Below, piece after piece: positions 34,120 through 44,624 of a stretch of DNA of 64,000 bases. The first letter of the stretch is position 1; every line of letters begins with the position of its first letter. The translations under genes and the position numbers were made by a program. This DNA comes from Bifidobacterium vansinderenii (GTDB lineage Bacteria > Actinomycetota > Actinomycetes > Actinomycetales > Bifidobacteriaceae): assembly GCF_002234915.1 (NCBI RefSeq), contig NZ_NEWD01000004.1, forward strand, positions 186,001-250,000. The letters run 5' to 3'. Under the pieces are notes generated by a model. The model made no database searches, was not told where the DNA came from, and was given only the letters and a program-made list of their open reading frames with translations.

Positions 34120-37005
34120 CTACTGGCGCTCAACCTCACGCATCTCGAAGGTCTCGATGATGTCGCCTTCCTGGATGTCGTTGAAGTTGCCCAGGTTGAT
34201 ACCGGCCTCGTAGCCTTCCTTGACGGAGGTGACGTCGTCCTTGAAGCGACGCAGCGAGGAGATCTCCAGGTCGTTGACCGTGGCCACGCCGTTGCGCAGG
34301 ATACGGCACTTCGTACCACGCTTGACCTCGCCGTCCTGCACCATGACGCCGGCGATGTTGCCGAACTTGGAGGAACGGAAGATCTCGCGGATCTCGGAGT
34401 GGGAGGTGACGACCTCCTCGTATTCCGGCTTGAGCATGCCCTTGAGGGACGCCTCAACATCCTCGATGGCCTTGTAGATGATCGAGTAGTACTTGATCTC
34501 CACGCCCTCGCGCTCGGCGAGGTCGGCCACCTGACGGTTCGGACGCACGTTGAAGCCGATGATCACGGCCTTGTCGACCGTGGCCAGGTTCACGTCGTTC
34601 TGCGTGATGGCACCGACGCCGCGGTGGATGACCTGGATGCCGACCTCGTCGGACACCTCGATCTTCATCAGGGAGTCTTCCAGCGCCTCCACGGAACCGG
34701 AGGAGTCGCCCTTGATGACGATGTTGAGCATGTCGATCTCGGACTTGGCGAACTGCTCCTTGAGGCTCTCGAGCGAGACGACCTTGCGGCGCTTGGCCAG
34801 CTGGGCGGCACGTTCGGTGGCCTGACGCTTCTCGGCGATCTGGCGGGCGGTGCGATCGTCCGGGGCGACCAGGAACAGGTCGCCGGCGGTCGGCACGGAG
34901 GTGAGACCAAGCACCTGCACCGGGGTGGAGGGCGTGGCTTCCTTCATCTGCTTGCCGTTCTCGTCGAGCATGGCGCGGACGCGACCGTACGACGTGCCGG
35001 CCACGATGGCATCGCCCACGTGAAGCGTACCCTGCTGCACGAGCACGGTGGCCACGGCGCCGCGACCCTTGTCGAGTCGGGCTTCCACGGTGGCACCGCG
35101 GGCGTCCATATCCGGGTTGGCGCGCAGGTCGAGCGTGGCGTCGGCCGTCAGCAGCACGGCTTCGAGGAGCTTGTCCACGTTGATGTTCTGCTTGGCGGAG
35201 ATGTCGACGAACATGGTGTCGCCGCCGTATTCCTCCGGCACCAGACCGAACTCGGTAAGCTGACCGCGCACCTTGTCGGGGTTGGCACCCGGCTTATCGA
35301 TCTTGTTCACGGCGACCACGATCGGCACGTTGGCGGCCTGAGCGTGGTTGATGGCCTCCACGGTCTGGGGCATCACGCCATCGTCGGCAGCGACCACGAG
35401 GATCGCGACGTCGGTGAGCTCGGCACCACGGGCACGCATGGCGGTGAACGCCTCGTGGCCAGGGGTATCGAGGAACGTGAGCTTGCGGTGCTCGCCGTTC
35501 AGGTCCACGGACACCTGATAGGCGCCGATGCGCTGCGTAATGCCGCCGGCCTCGCCCGCGATGACGTTGGTCTTGCGGATCGTGTCGAGCAGTCGGGTCT
35601 TACCGTGATCGACGTGGCCCATGACGGTGACCACCGGCGGACGCGGCTTGAGATCCTCGTCGTCCTGCAGCTCTTCCTCGTCGAGGTCGATGTCGAACTG
35701 CTGCAGCAGCTCCTTGTCCTCTTCCTCGGCGGAAACGATCTTGATGTTCCAGCCGATCTCCTCGCCCAGAATCTGGAACGTGGACTCGTCGAGCGACTGC
35801 GTGGCCGTGGCCATCTCGCCCAGGTGGAACAGCACGGTGACCAGGGACGCCGCGTTGACGTTGATCTTCTCGGCCAGATCCGACAGGGACGCGCCCTGAC
35901 GAAGCTTGATGGTCTGTCCGTTGCCGGAGGGGATGCGCACGCCGCCGATGACGGGTGCCTTCATCTCCTCGAACTCATGCCTCCTTGCGCGACGCGCCTT
36001 ACGTGCCTTGGAGGAACGGCTGCCCTGACGGCCGAATGCGCCAGCAGCGCCACCGCGACCGCCGCGGCCGCCACGACCTCCACCCTGCTGGGGACCGTTG
36101 GTCGGCGTACCGTTGCCGGCACCCGGACGCGGAGCACCGCCGAAGCGGTTGCCACCCGGACGCGGAGCGCCGTTGCCGGCACCCTGACCGGGACGGCTGT
36201 GACCCCACTGGTTCGGCCTGCCCTGACCGCCACGACCCGGACGAGCACCCGGAGTCGGCCTGCCGCCCTGACCGGGGCGACCGCCACGACGGTTGTTGTT
36301 CACCGTCGGACGGGCCATCGGATGCGGACGCGGGATATCACCCGGAGTGGGCACGCTCATACCCTGCTTGCGGCTGAACGGATTATTGCCCGGACGCGGA
36401 CCCGGAGTGGGGGCCGCGGAACGCTGCTGCTCGCCGGCGGGGGCGTTGCCGCCCGGCTGAACGCCGCCATGGGGGCGCGGTCCGCGCGGGTTCTGAGAAC
36501 GACCCGGCTGCGGGCGTCCACCGTGGTTCTGCGGAGAGGCACCGCGACGATCGCCAGGATGCGGGGCCGCGCCACGACCGCCCTGCGGACGGGGACGGGC
36601 GCCACGATGATCACCGGGGGTCGGAGCGTGTGCGGAACGCGGCGACGGAGTCGGCGCCGCTGCGTGAGGCTTGGGGGTGGCCGCCGGAGCGTGCGGGGCC
36701 GCGGGCTTGGCGGCTGCCGGCGCATGCGGGGCGGGATGAGGGGCTGCCGGACGGTCTTCGCCGGAGTGGACCGGCTTCTTCGCCATCGGCTTCGGGGCCG
36801 GCTTGGCATGCGGCCTGGCCGGCGTGCCCTTGTCGGACTTTTCAGAGGAAGGCTGGAACGCAGCCTTGAGTTTGCGCACTACGGGCGCTTCCACGGTGGA
36901 CGAGGCCGACTTCACGAACTCGTCCATTTCCTTGAGCTTGTCAAGGACGGTCTTGCTGTCAACACCAAACTGCTTGGCTAATTCATATACGCGTGCTTTG
37001 GGCAC
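34120..37005 (-). CDS. infB: Translation initiation factor IF-2
   Basis: GTPase that places initiator tRNA on the ribosome. The N-terminal IF2N motif ([23 protein letters not shown]) is followed by a long Pro/Gly/Arg-rich low-complexity stretch (about 60-340), a second IF2N-type region and the G domain. G1 GHVDHGKT is at 463-470, then DTPGHEAF and NKIDKPGA. Beta-barrel domains complete the protein. At about 961 residues it is the large actinobacterial form. GTG at 37005 lies 6 nt after AGGAG; TTG at 37008 is only 3 nt away and less likely. Confidence 0.97.
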   Translation of the reverse strand: MPKARVYELAKQFGVDSKTVLDKLKEMDEFVKSASSTVEAPVVRKLKAAFQPSSEKSDKGTPARPHAKPAPKPMAKKPVHSGEDRPAAPHPAPHAPAAAKPAAPHAPAATPKPHAAAPTPSPRSAHAPTPGDHRGARPRPQGGRGAAPHPGDRRGASPQNHGGRPQPGRSQNPRGPRPHGGVQPGGNAPAGEQQRSAAPTPGPRPGNNPFSRKQGMSVPTPGDIPRPHPMARPTVNNNRRGGRPGQGGRPTPGARPGRGGQGRPNQWGHSRPGQGAGNGAPRPGGNRFGGAPRPGAGNGTPTNGPQQGGGRGGRGGRGGAAGAFGRQGSRSSKARKARRARRHEFEEMKAPVIGGVRIPSGNGQTIKLRQGASLSDLAEKINVNAASLVTVLFHLGEMATATQSLDESTFQILGEEIGWNIKIVSAEEEDKELLQQFDIDLDEEELQDDEDLKPRPPVVTVMGHVDHGKTRLLDTIRKTNVIAGEAGGITQRIGAYQVSVDLNGEHRKLTFLDTPGHEAFTAMRARGAELTDVAILVVAADDGVMPQTVEAINHAQAANVPIVVAVNKIDKPGANPDKVRGQLTEFGLVPEEYGGDTMFVDISAKQNINVDKLLEAVLLTADATLDLRANPDMDARGATVEARLDKGRGAVATVLVQQGTLHVGDAIVAGTSYGRVRAMLDENGKQMKEATPSTPVQVLGLTSVPTAGDLFLVAPDDRTARQIAEKRQATERAAQLAKRRKVVSLESLKEQFAKSEIDMLNIVIKGDSSGSVEALEDSLMKIEVSDEVGIQVIHRGVGAITQNDVNLATVDKAVIIGFNVRPNRQVADLAEREGVEIKYYSIIYKAIEDVEASLKGMLKPEYEEVVTSHSEIREIFRSSKFGNIAGVMVQDGEVKRGTKCRILRNGVATVNDLEISSLRRFKDDVTSVKEGYEAGINLGNFNDIQEGDIIETFEMREVERQ

Positions 37006-37308
37006 CAATATCTCCTATTCCCGACCGCGCATATGGCTCCGCGCGATCAATGATCACTGATGGTGAACATGTCCTGTCTCATCGTGCGACCATGGTTGTG
37101 TTACCTCGTTCTTTGCTGAAAGAAGGCATACTACACCCTCCGTTTCAGGTACCGCTGCAAGCATACTCAGCCCTATGGATTGCAACGGCGGCGAAAAACG
37201 CCGATGTGTCGCGCATACCGTACGGCACGATACGCGATCGGGGCGGCAGCCGTGAATGACGACAACCACCCCGAATTCATATCATGCCGCTGATGCGATC
37301 ACTGTCGC
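37006..37308. other. Intergenic region nusA-infB without ylxR
   Basis: About 300 bp. I find no frame with the RTCVGCR start of YlxR, which often lies here in other bacteria. A small GGCG-AAAAA-CGCC hairpin is present near 37187-37201. A separate infB promoter is likely. Confidence 0.4.
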
Positions 37309-38337
37309 TCAGTGCTCGCCCTGCTCGGCCTTCCTGGCACGGGCCTCCTCGGACTCGATGCCGATCTTCCAGCCAGTGAGCTTGGCGGCCAGACGGGCGT
37401 TCTGCCCCTCCTTGCCGATGGCCAGCGACAGCTGATCGTCATGGATGAACGCGATCGCCGTCTTGTTCTTCTCGCTGACGACCTGCACCTCGGTGGCGTG
37501 CGCCGGGGACAGCGCGGCGGCGACAAACTGCGCCGGATCCGCCGACCAGTCGACGATATCGATCTTCTCCTGACCAAGGTTCTCCATCACCGCACGCACA
37601 CGCGAACCACCAGGGCCGATCAGCGCGCCCTTCGGATTCACGCCCTGCGCATTGGCGCGCACCGCGATCTTGGTACGAGCGCCAGCCTCACGCGCGATCG
37701 ACATGATCGACACCGCGCCACTGGCCAGTTCCGGCACCTCACGCTCGAACAGACGACGAACCAGCTCCGGATGCGAACGGGACACGATGATCTCCGGGCC
37801 CTTGAGGCCACGGGCCACGTTCACCACATACACACGCAGGCGCTCGCCGTGACGGTAGCGCTCGCCCGGCACCTGCTCACGACGAGGCAGAATCGCCTCC
37901 ACGTCGCCCACGGCCACATGCACGTTGGCCGGATCCTTCGCATCCTGCTGCACGACGCCGGTGATCAGGTTGCCCTTCTGACCGGAGAACGCGCCGAACA
38001 CCTTTTCATCGGCGGCGCGACGGAACAGCTGCGTAATGACCTGACGAGCGGTGGCGGCGGCGAGACGGCCGAAATCACGAGGGGTGTCGTCGTACTCCTC
38101 ACCCAGCTGGGGAGCGGGATGAGGGTTGTCTTCCGTGGGTTCCTGAGGAATCTCGTCCTGAGCCCAGACCGTGAACGATCCGGCGCGGGCGTCGAGTTCC
38201 ACGCGGGCGTGCTTCGCCGCATGAGGGGTTTTCAGGTAAGCGAGACGCAGGGCTTCTGCCAGTGCGTTATCCAGAGTCTCGGCATCTATTCCCTGCTCAG
38301 CAGCGAGCTGATGCATTCCTGCCAAGTCCAATTCCAT
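37309..38337 (-). CDS. nusA: Transcription termination/antitermination factor NusA
   Basis: RNA polymerase-associated factor controlling pausing, termination and antitermination. The 342 residues show the N-terminal polymerase-binding domain, an S1 domain (about 140-200, GVVQQDAKDPANVHVAVGDVEAILP region) and two KH domains ending in the IAIGKEGQNARLAAKLTGWKI block. No acidic C-terminal repeats are present, as is usual in actinobacteria. ATG at 38337 follows GGAGG by 8 nt; the in-frame TTG at 38343 is too close to it. rimP is not upstream: the next gene is divergent. Confidence 0.96.
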   Translation of the reverse strand: MELDLAGMHQLAAEQGIDAETLDNALAEALRLAYLKTPHAAKHARVELDARAGSFTVWAQDEIPQEPTEDNPHPAPQLGEEYDDTPRDFGRLAAATARQVITQLFRRAADEKVFGAFSGQKGNLITGVVQQDAKDPANVHVAVGDVEAILPRREQVPGERYRHGERLRVYVVNVARGLKGPEIIVSRSHPELVRRLFEREVPELASGAVSIMSIAREAGARTKIAVRANAQGVNPKGALIGPGGSRVRAVMENLGQEKIDIVDWSADPAQFVAAALSPAHATEVQVVSEKNKTAIAFIHDDQLSLAIGKEGQNARLAAKLTGWKIGIESEEARARKAEQGEH

Positions 38338-38416
38338 GCCCAAGACCTCCCATATGAAGTTATAGCGGGCACCCTGCCCGCGAAATGGTCTGCAACGGCT
38401 ATTAGTCTAACGTTTC

Positions 38417-39475
38417 ATGCAGACACCACTATGCGCTTACGGCGAATTCGGGGATGGGGCCGGCCGCGGCGGAGAACGCGACCTGCGAGGGGGAATTGTC
38501 GTTCCCGATGCCCATGGTGGTCGTACCGTTCGCGGCATTCGTCGAGTTTTCGGTCGTCGCACGTCTTTTACCAACGTATTCGCATCGATACTCACGGCGT
38601 TCGTGTCGCTGATGTGCTGTCTGGGTCTGCTTGCCGCACTCCCCTCCCCTGCCGCCTCGGCCGCGGTGCCCGGCATCAGCGGACGCGGCACCGACGAGTC
38701 CGATCTCAGCGTCTGCGAGCGCGCACTGTCGTTGGGATTCGGCGATCTGGAACGCTATCAGTCGGCGTTGCCGTCGTATCTTCGTCTGTTTTCAGCCGCG
38801 GATGCGCAGTCGCGGTGGCATACGGCCGCGGTGGAGTGTCCGCAGCGTTTCGCGGAGGGTACCGTGCGCAGTGCTCTGGCCTTCCATGCCGCGAATACGC
38901 TGGCCGATCGTACCGGCATCGGCGGTGTCGTCACCGCGTCGTCGGCGTCGTTGGACGACGATCTGACGTTGCATGTCGACACGTCTACCGCCGCGGGACT
39001 GTCGTTGGCCGAGGATCGGGCCGGGTTCGCGTTCGAGATTCTTGCGGCCCGTCATGGCGCGGACGCCACGATGTACAAGCTCAGCGATCAGCGCAAGTCG
39101 AACGCGCAGATTCTCGCCACCGTGGTTGCGCACGAGTCGGATCCGCGACAGAAGGTCTATGCCGTGGATTCGCTGATCGCCAATCCCGACGAGACGGTCG
39201 ATCCGACGAACGGGCTGAAGGCCGCCACTTCCGCCGTCGTGGAGATGAACTGCGCTTTGGAGGAATTGGACGCGGTGAGCGCCGGCACCGGAAAGCAGTC
39301 CGATTCCGCCTCATCGTCGGGATCGTCTTCCGATTCGACTGCGGATGATGCGTCGTCGAGCCGTACCGATGCGGAAGCCCATGATCTCGCCGTGATTTCC
39401 ACTCTTGTTTCCGCACATATCGCAACGGCGCTCGATCTCGGCTACCCCGCACTGGAGACGGCGCTGCTGAAGTAG
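38417..39475 (+). CDS. Secreted protein of unknown function
   Basis: Not recognised. Up to 352 residues. A hydrophobic segment at about residues 57-80 (FASILTAFVSLMCCLGLLAAL) followed by SPAASAAVPG reads as a signal peptide with cleavage near residue 84. The mature part is helical and Ala/Ser-rich, with a Ser-rich low-complexity stretch near the C-terminus. The start is uncertain: ATG at 38417 has no clear ribosome-binding site and the true start may lie nearer the signal peptide. It is divergent from nusA and ends just before the tRNA-Ser terminator. Confidence 0.6.
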   Translation: MQTPLCAYGEFGDGAGRGGERDLRGGIVVPDAHGGRTVRGIRRVFGRRTSFTNVFASILTAFVSLMCCLGLLAALPSPAASAAVPGISGRGTDESDLSVCERALSLGFGDLERYQSALPSYLRLFSAADAQSRWHTAAVECPQRFAEGTVRSALAFHAANTLADRTGIGGVVTASSASLDDDLTLHVDTSTAAGLSLAEDRAGFAFEILAARHGADATMYKLSDQRKSNAQILATVVAHESDPRQKVYAVDSLIANPDETVDPTNGLKAATSAVVEMNCALEELDAVSAGTGKQSDSASSSGSSSDSTADDASSSRTDAEAHDLAVISTLVSAHIATALDLGYPALETALLK

Positions 39476-39511
39476 TTCGTCCGACCGTCACAAGACGGCC
39501 GTGAAAACAAA

Positions 39512-39539
39512 AATCCCGGAATCGTATGATCCCGGGATT
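39512..39539 (-). terminator. Terminator of tRNA-Ser
   Basis: On the minus strand AATCCCGG/CCGGGATT forms the stem, followed by a T-run. It starts 4 nt after the tRNA 3' end. It also lies about 35 nt after the stop of the convergent plus-strand gene. Confidence 0.8.
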
Positions 39540-39542
39540 CGT

Positions 39543-39631
39543 TGGCGGATAAGGCGAGATTCGAACTCGCGGAGGGGGTTGCCCTCACACGCTTTCGAGG
39601 CGTGCTCCTTCGACCGCTCGGACACTTATCC
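39543..39631 (-). tRNA. tRNA-Ser (anticodon CGA)
   Basis: An 89-nt class II tRNA. The acceptor stem is GGATAAG/CTTATCC with discriminator G and encoded CCA. The anticodon stem is CACGC/GCGTG with loop CTCGAAA, so the anticodon is CGA and reads UCG. The long variable arm GAGGG/CCCTC identifies tRNA-Ser, and the T-loop is TTCGAAT. Confidence 0.97.
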
Positions 39632-39718
39632 ATCGTTGTCGCAAAAGACAACTTGACTAGTATGCCACGTTTTGCGGACAATGCAAAATCATCGCGTCGT
39701 CGAAGTGTCGCGCACGAT

Positions 39719-40525
39719 TCAGACCTGCGGGCCCTGCTCGTGAACGGAGGCATTGACCCACTGGTCCTGCTGCACATTATTACCGCAGAACACACCGATG
39801 TCGAGCATGCAGTCGCGATAGTCACGACCGTGGGCGATGGTGATGTAGTTGTCGTCGACCATACGGTTGTGCGTGGGGTCAAGTCCGATCCAACGATCCT
39901 TGTGATACACCTCGACCCATGCGTGCGTGGCCCCCTCGCCGCCCAACAGACCGGCGATGTAGCGAGCGGTGAGACCCACGTGGCGGCATACGGACAGCAT
40001 CACGTGCGCGTAGTCCTGGCACACACCCTTGCCCTGGGCGAGCGCCTCCTCGGCCGTGGTGCGAACGGTGGTGGACTTGGGCGTGTACGTGAACGCCTTG
40101 TACACCTCGTCCATCACCACCTGGCCGACGGCGATCGGGGATCCGGAATTGTATTCGGACCGCAGACGGTCCTTGCACCGTTCGATCAGCGCCTTGACGG
40201 CCGGACCGGGCACGGTGAGCGCCGAGTCGAAACGATAGAGCGGCTTGTAGATCTCGGGCTTGATATTGGCATTGTCGACGAACGCGATGCCGGTCACCCG
40301 ATAGTTGAAGTGGGTGTGCGGTTCGGGAATGAAGCCGGTCATGACCACGGAATCGAACGAATCGATGGCGGTTTCGGCCTCCACATGCGGATCGATGACG
40401 ACCTTGGTGTCGACCACCTGCTGACGCGGGCCCGTGGCGGGAATGCACCTGAGCTGGAAACGATGATCGGTCACGGGCGAGCTGAACGACAGCTTCATCT
40501 CGTAATCAAAATACAGTTTCTTCAA
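39719..40525 (-). CDS. Transglutaminase-like cysteine protein
   Basis: A likely papain-fold thiol enzyme. The 268 residues have an N-terminal beta domain and a transglutaminase core with Cys169 (GVCQDYAH), His201 (THAWVEVY) and Asp216 (GLDPTHN), a complete triad. There is no signal peptide, so it is cytoplasmic. It lies about 180 bp downstream of the fused ATP-grasp/alpha-E gene on the same strand. This trio of domains is conserved together in many bacteria and has been proposed to make or cut a peptide or amide product; the reaction is unknown. Confidence 0.9.
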   Translation of the reverse strand: MKKLYFDYEMKLSFSSPVTDHRFQLRCIPATGPRQQVVDTKVVIDPHVEAETAIDSFDSVVMTGFIPEPHTHFNYRVTGIAFVDNANIKPEIYKPLYRFDSALTVPGPAVKALIERCKDRLRSEYNSGSPIAVGQVVMDEVYKAFTYTPKSTTVRTTAEEALAQGKGVCQDYAHVMLSVCRHVGLTARYIAGLLGGEGATHAWVEVYHKDRWIGLDPTHNRMVDDNYITIAHGRDYRDCMLDIGVFCGNNVQQDQWVNASVHEQGPQV

Positions 40526-40708
40526 CGATTCTCTCCTTGGGGCGCCGGACGCAAACCTTTTTCATTCTAGTTCCCCGTGAAAACGAACGTGCCTCGTGTT
40601 CCAGATGTGCACATCCGGTACGCGAGGCGGCGGTTCGGAAGCTTCCCCTCGGTCCTCCCCTCAGCTAGGGAAGAGAAAAAGAGGGGAGCCAGAGACGAAC
40701 CAGAGCGG

Positions 40709-42871
40709 CTAGCGGGCCAGGTTCATGGTGTTCACTTCGGTGAGCGGACGCAACGTTTCGGCGGTCACGCGGTCGCTGAATCCCTCCTGGAACTTCTTGA
40801 GCGTTTCCGCAAGCTCGGCGTATCCGCGCTGCGGCAGCTGGCCGATGAGCCAGCGCAGGCCGGAGGCGAAGCATTCGGGCACCGGCAGGCCGTCGAGCGT
40901 CATAGCGTAGTTGACGAGCTTGCGGATCGGCGCCTTGAGTTCGGCAGAGGACACCGACAGTCGCGTGTACAGGTCGAGTCGCTCCAGATACTTGCCAATG
41001 AACAGGAACGCCTTGAGCGTCTGGTCGATCGTGGAGTTCTCGATCGCACCCCAGAAGGCGAGCAGATCGTCGTTCACGTCGCGCTGCGCGTAGATGTCCT
41101 CGGCGTCGGAGCTCAGCGCGGTCGCGTCGGCGATGCTGCTCAGCGCCATCTCCACGTACTGCAGCACGCGGGACGTGAGTTCGGGGCGCAGGATCACCGC
41201 GTTGTTGAACGCGCAGTCCATGGCGCTGCGCACCGAGTTCGGGTTGCTCTTGTCGTAAAGGAACGTGTGGATGAACGCGTCGAAGTCCTCGAAGTCCTCC
41301 GGCAGGTCGAGCGCGCGGGCAAACGGGCGGAACGCGTCCACGTCGGTGTCCATCACCTGATCATAGAACGGGAAGAACCGGGTGAGCGTGGTGAACACGC
41401 GTTCGGTGTAGCGGCCCAGCCAGTACAGGTTGTCGGCCTTGGACGCGGTGAGCAGCGCGAGGCTGTGACGTTCGGAGTCGGCGATGATGCGCTCGTTGGC
41501 CCAGTCGTTCTTCAACGACTCGCCTTCGCCGGCGAGCACCCACGTGTCCTTGAATCCGCCGCCCTGCGACGAGTTGACGATCATCTGGCCCGGGATCGAC
41601 GAGTAGCGGGTCAGACCCGAATACCACACGTGCGTGTCCGGTCCGGTGACCACGAAGGCGCGCAGATCGGCCTTGCGCGGCTCCATGCGGCCGGTGTTCG
41701 GATCCACCACGTTAATGTCGCGGAACTGGATGACCTCCTGGGCGATGAACCGGCGCGGCTCGGCCTTGATCTTGTCGGCGAGCTCCTCGCGCTGGCGTGC
41801 GTCCAGGCTCGAGCCGAACACCACGCCGTAGCCGCCGGCCTCGGCCACGTCCTTGATCACGAGTTCGCCGAGACGGTCGAGCACCGTCTTGCGGTCCTCG
41901 TTGAACATGGGCATGTAGGTGGGCGCGTTGTGCAGGATCGGATCCTCGTGCAGATAGTACTGGATCATGGCCGGTACGAAGTAGTAGATGGCCTTGTCGT
42001 CGGCCGCGCCGTTGCCCGGCGCGTTCATGATGGCCACGTTGCCAGCGCGGTAGGCGCCAAGCAGTCCCGGAACGCCGATCACCGAGTCGGCGTTGAACGC
42101 GAACGGATCCAGGTATTCGTCGGACAGACGACGGTAGACCACGCCCACGCGATGCTTCCTGCCGGAGTAGTCGATGAAGTACAGTTCATTGTTCTCCACC
42201 TCCAGGTCCTCGGGGAACGCGAGCACCGCACCGGTCTTCTCGGCCAGGTAGGCGTGTTCGAAGAACGCGGAGTTGAACCGGCCCGGCGTGAGCACCACGG
42301 CGATGCCCTCGGTGGAGACGAAATCCATGGATCGGCGCAGCATCGTCGGGTAGGCGCGGTTGTCACGCACGCGCACGTCACGGAACAGTCGCGGCGAGAT
42401 CCTGCGTTCGATGTCGCGCACGAACAGCGGGTAGCTGGCGCCGGACGGGATGCGCAGATTGTCCTCGAGCACCCACCAGCGGCCGTCCTCGCCCTGCACC
42501 AGATCCTCGCCGGCAATGTGCGCGAACACGCCGCCGGGAGGCGTCACGCCGTTGACCTGCGGAAAGTAGCCTTCGGACGTGTACACGTACTCCTCGGGAA
42601 TCACCCCGTCGTGCACGATGCGCTTGTCGGAGTAGATGTCCTTGAGGTAAGCGTTCAGCGCGTTCACACGCTGCTTCAGACCACGGTCGAGTTCGTCGAA
42701 CTCGTCGGATTCGATGATGCGCGGCACCGGATCGTAGGGGAACAGCTGATCGTGGTACTGGCCGTTCTTGTAGATGCCGAACCGCACGCCGTTGCGGCTC
42801 AGCTCACGATTGATCGCAGCCCTGCGGTCCACCAGCTCGGAGGCCATCTTCTGCGCTTTTGACTCGATCAC
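40709..42871 (-). CDS. Circularly permuted ATP-grasp/alpha-E fusion protein
   Basis: Predicted peptide- or amide-bond-forming enzyme of unknown product. The N-terminal half (to about 460) is a type 2 circularly permuted ATP-grasp domain; the blocks GRWWVLEDNLRIPSGASY, YVFGSS-type VVFGSSLDARQREEL, and RRFIAQEVIQFRDI are characteristic. The C-terminal half (about 470-720) is an all-helical alpha-E domain beginning LLTASKADNLYWLGRYTERV. In many bacteria these are two genes; here they are one. GTG at 42871 is preferred because GGGAGGA lies 7 nt upstream; an in-frame ATG at 42892 is less well placed. Confidence 0.9.
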   Translation of the reverse strand: MIESKAQKMASELVDRRAAINRELSRNGVRFGIYKNGQYHDQLFPYDPVPRIIESDEFDELDRGLKQRVNALNAYLKDIYSDKRIVHDGVIPEEYVYTSEGYFPQVNGVTPPGGVFAHIAGEDLVQGEDGRWWVLEDNLRIPSGASYPLFVRDIERRISPRLFRDVRVRDNRAYPTMLRRSMDFVSTEGIAVVLTPGRFNSAFFEHAYLAEKTGAVLAFPEDLEVENNELYFIDYSGRKHRVGVVYRRLSDEYLDPFAFNADSVIGVPGLLGAYRAGNVAIMNAPGNGAADDKAIYYFVPAMIQYYLHEDPILHNAPTYMPMFNEDRKTVLDRLGELVIKDVAEAGGYGVVFGSSLDARQREELADKIKAEPRRFIAQEVIQFRDINVVDPNTGRMEPRKADLRAFVVTGPDTHVWYSGLTRYSSIPGQMIVNSSQGGGFKDTWVLAGEGESLKNDWANERIIADSERHSLALLTASKADNLYWLGRYTERVFTTLTRFFPFYDQVMDTDVDAFRPFARALDLPEDFEDFDAFIHTFLYDKSNPNSVRSAMDCAFNNAVILRPELTSRVLQYVEMALSSIADATALSSDAEDIYAQRDVNDDLLAFWGAIENSTIDQTLKAFLFIGKYLERLDLYTRLSVSSAELKAPIRKLVNYAMTLDGLPVPECFASGLRWLIGQLPQRGYAELAETLKKFQEGFSDRVTAETLRPLTEVNTMNLAR

Positions 42872-43045
42872 TACCCATTCCTCCCATTGCACGCCATAGC
42901 TTCATGCCATACCTGAGAAGGCGTGATGCGGCCTTCCCGTAAGAACAGTCTCACCCTAGCCGCGCGCCGTTAACGGAAGCCCACACTAATGTTTCCAATA
43001 TGCTTCGGGGTTGTGGGTGGGGTGCGCTCCCCTCGGTCGTCGCAA

Positions 43046-43960
43046 TCACAGCGTGCGCACGGCGCGGATGGCCTGGGCGCGTTCGGCGAGCTGGTCGTCG
43101 GGCGGGTAGGCCACGTATTCGAGGGTGAGGCCCTTGGCCGCGGCCGGTCCGGTAGACCCCTCGCGTTTGGGTTCGGCCATCTTCTGCGCGAACCAGTCCA
43201 CGCTTTTGCGTCCGCGTCCCACCTGCATGCATCCGTTGACCAGTGATCGCACCATGTTGCGTGCGAAGGCGTCGGCCACGATGGTGAAGCACAGCAGGCC
43301 CGACTCCGCGTACGGCACCGGTTCGCCGTATCCGCCGTCGGCCGCTCCCCCGTGCAGCATCACGCCCGGATCCACACGACGCCACTGCGCATACTTGACC
43401 TCGCGGATGGTGGTACCGCCCGGGTTCGGCGTGGCGAACGAGCCGAAGTCGTGCAGACCGATGGTGAGCGCCGCCGCCCGGTTCATGGCGTCCATGTCGA
43501 GCGTCTCGTCGATGGCGACGACGAATCCTCGGGTACGGGGATCGACGAACCGTCCGTTGTCGCACACCCGATACACGTAGGTGCGTTCGAGCGCGGAGAA
43601 CCGTGCGTCGAATCCGCCGGGTGCCTGCCGTACGCGATGAATGGCAATGTCGTCGGGCAGCACGCGCTGCAGTCGTCGTTCCAATGCGATCTCCGGGGTC
43701 ACGTCCATGTGGCCCACGGCCCGCGCGATCACGTCCTCGGGAAGGTCGATGTGGCAGACCTGATGCAGGGCGTGCACGCCGGTGTCGGTGCGGCCGGCCA
43801 CCACCAGACGGATTTCGGGGGAATCGGGATCGTCGGCGCGCACGCGCAGCACCTTGCGGATCGCCGCCTCGATCTCCCCCTGCACGGTACGCAGTTCGGG
43901 CTGCCGCGCCCAACCGTAGAATCCACCGCCGTCATATCCCAGATCAATCCTCAAACGCAT
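43046..43960 (-). CDS. truA: tRNA pseudouridine synthase A
   Basis: Makes pseudouridine at positions 38-40 of the anticodon arm. Catalytic Asp59 is in GRTDTGVHA. The FDARFSALERTYVYRV and FARNMVRSLVNG blocks are typical. At 304 residues it is slightly longer than E. coli TruA (about 270). It follows rplQ, the usual actinobacterial order, but a terminator lies between them. Confidence 0.95.
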   Translation of the reverse strand: MRLRIDLGYDGGGFYGWARQPELRTVQGEIEAAIRKVLRVRADDPDSPEIRLVVAGRTDTGVHALHQVCHIDLPEDVIARAVGHMDVTPEIALERRLQRVLPDDIAIHRVRQAPGGFDARFSALERTYVYRVCDNGRFVDPRTRGFVVAIDETLDMDAMNRAAALTIGLHDFGSFATPNPGGTTIREVKYAQWRRVDPGVMLHGGAADGGYGEPVPYAESGLLCFTIVADAFARNMVRSLVNGCMQVGRGRKSVDWFAQKMAEPKREGSTGPAAAKGLTLEYVAYPPDDQLAERAQAIRAVRTL

Positions 43961-44032
43961 ACGTCCATGCTGACGAAAGGGGGCGACCGAGGGAGGGATA
44001 CGCCGCGGTCACGCGGTAAAACGGCAAACAAA

Positions 44033-44071
44033 AAGGTCGGAACCCGTTCACGTGGAACGAATTCCGACCTT
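44033..44071 (-). terminator. Terminator after rplQ
   Basis: AAGGTCGGAA/TTCCGACCTT forms a 10-bp stem. On the minus strand it is followed by TTTTTGTTT. It ends the infA-rpmJ-rpsM-rpsK-rpoA-rplQ transcript about 40 nt after the rplQ stop. Confidence 0.85.
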
Positions 44072-44111
44072 GTGAGCCTTAGTTCAGAGCCCTAGCCTTG
44101 CGGCGAGTGAT

Positions 44112-44624
44112 TCACTCGGCCTTCTCGGCGGTCTCCTCGGCGGGAGCCTCAGCAGCGGCCTCGACCGGAGCCTCGGTGGCCTCGGCGACGGGAGCTTCGG
44201 CTTCCTTCTCGGCGGCAACCTTGGTGGCGGCCTCAGCCTCGGCAACGGTGGCCTTCTTGGCGCTCAGCGGCTCGGTGACGAGCTCGATGACGGCCATCTG
44301 GGCGTTGTCACCGTGACGGGAAGCGATCTTGGTGATGCGGGTGTAGCCGCCCTCACGCTGCTCCATCATTTCGGCGATCTGGGTGAACAGCATGTGCACC
44401 ACGGACTTGTTGCGGATGACGCGCATCACGCGACGGCGGGAGTGCAGGTCGCCACGCTTGGCGAACGTGATCAGGCGCTCGGCGAGCGGACGAAGACGCT
44501 TGGCCTTGGGCAGCGTGGTGGTGATGCGGCCGTTCTGGAAGAGGCTGGTCGCCATGTTGGCGAGCATCAGGCGCTCATGCGCGGGGCTGGAAGCCAGGCG
44601 CGGGCCCTTCTTGGGTGTAGGCAT
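44112..44624 (-). CDS. rplQ: 50S ribosomal protein L17 with acidic C-terminal tail
   Basis: Large-subunit protein near the tunnel exit. The first ~120 residues are canonical ([20 protein letters not shown]). A further ~50 residues are almost only Ala, Glu, Val and Lys ([19 protein letters not shown]), an extension known in actinobacterial L17 and probably disordered. It is last in the alpha operon, after rpoA. Confidence 0.97.
   Translation of the reverse strand: MPTPKKGPRLASSPAHERLMLANMATSLFQNGRITTTLPKAKRLRPLAERLITFAKRGDLHSRRRVMRVIRNKSVVHMLFTQIAEMMEQREGGYTRITKIASRHGDNAQMAVIELVTEPLSAKKATVAEAEAATKVAAEKEAEAPVAEATEAPVEAAAEAPAEETAEKAE

Noticed and set aside
34399-36981. 860-residue open frame opposite infB
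   Set aside because: Antisense shadow; low-complexity composition mirrors the infB codon bias.
40577-42862. 761-residue open frame opposite the ATP-grasp fusion
   Set aside because: His/Arg/Val-rich shadow without a start context; the minus-strand protein has clear family motifs.
44045-44060. Another parS-like CACGTG sequence near truA
   Set aside because: It lies in the loop of the rplQ terminator and lacks a base of the parS core spacing.
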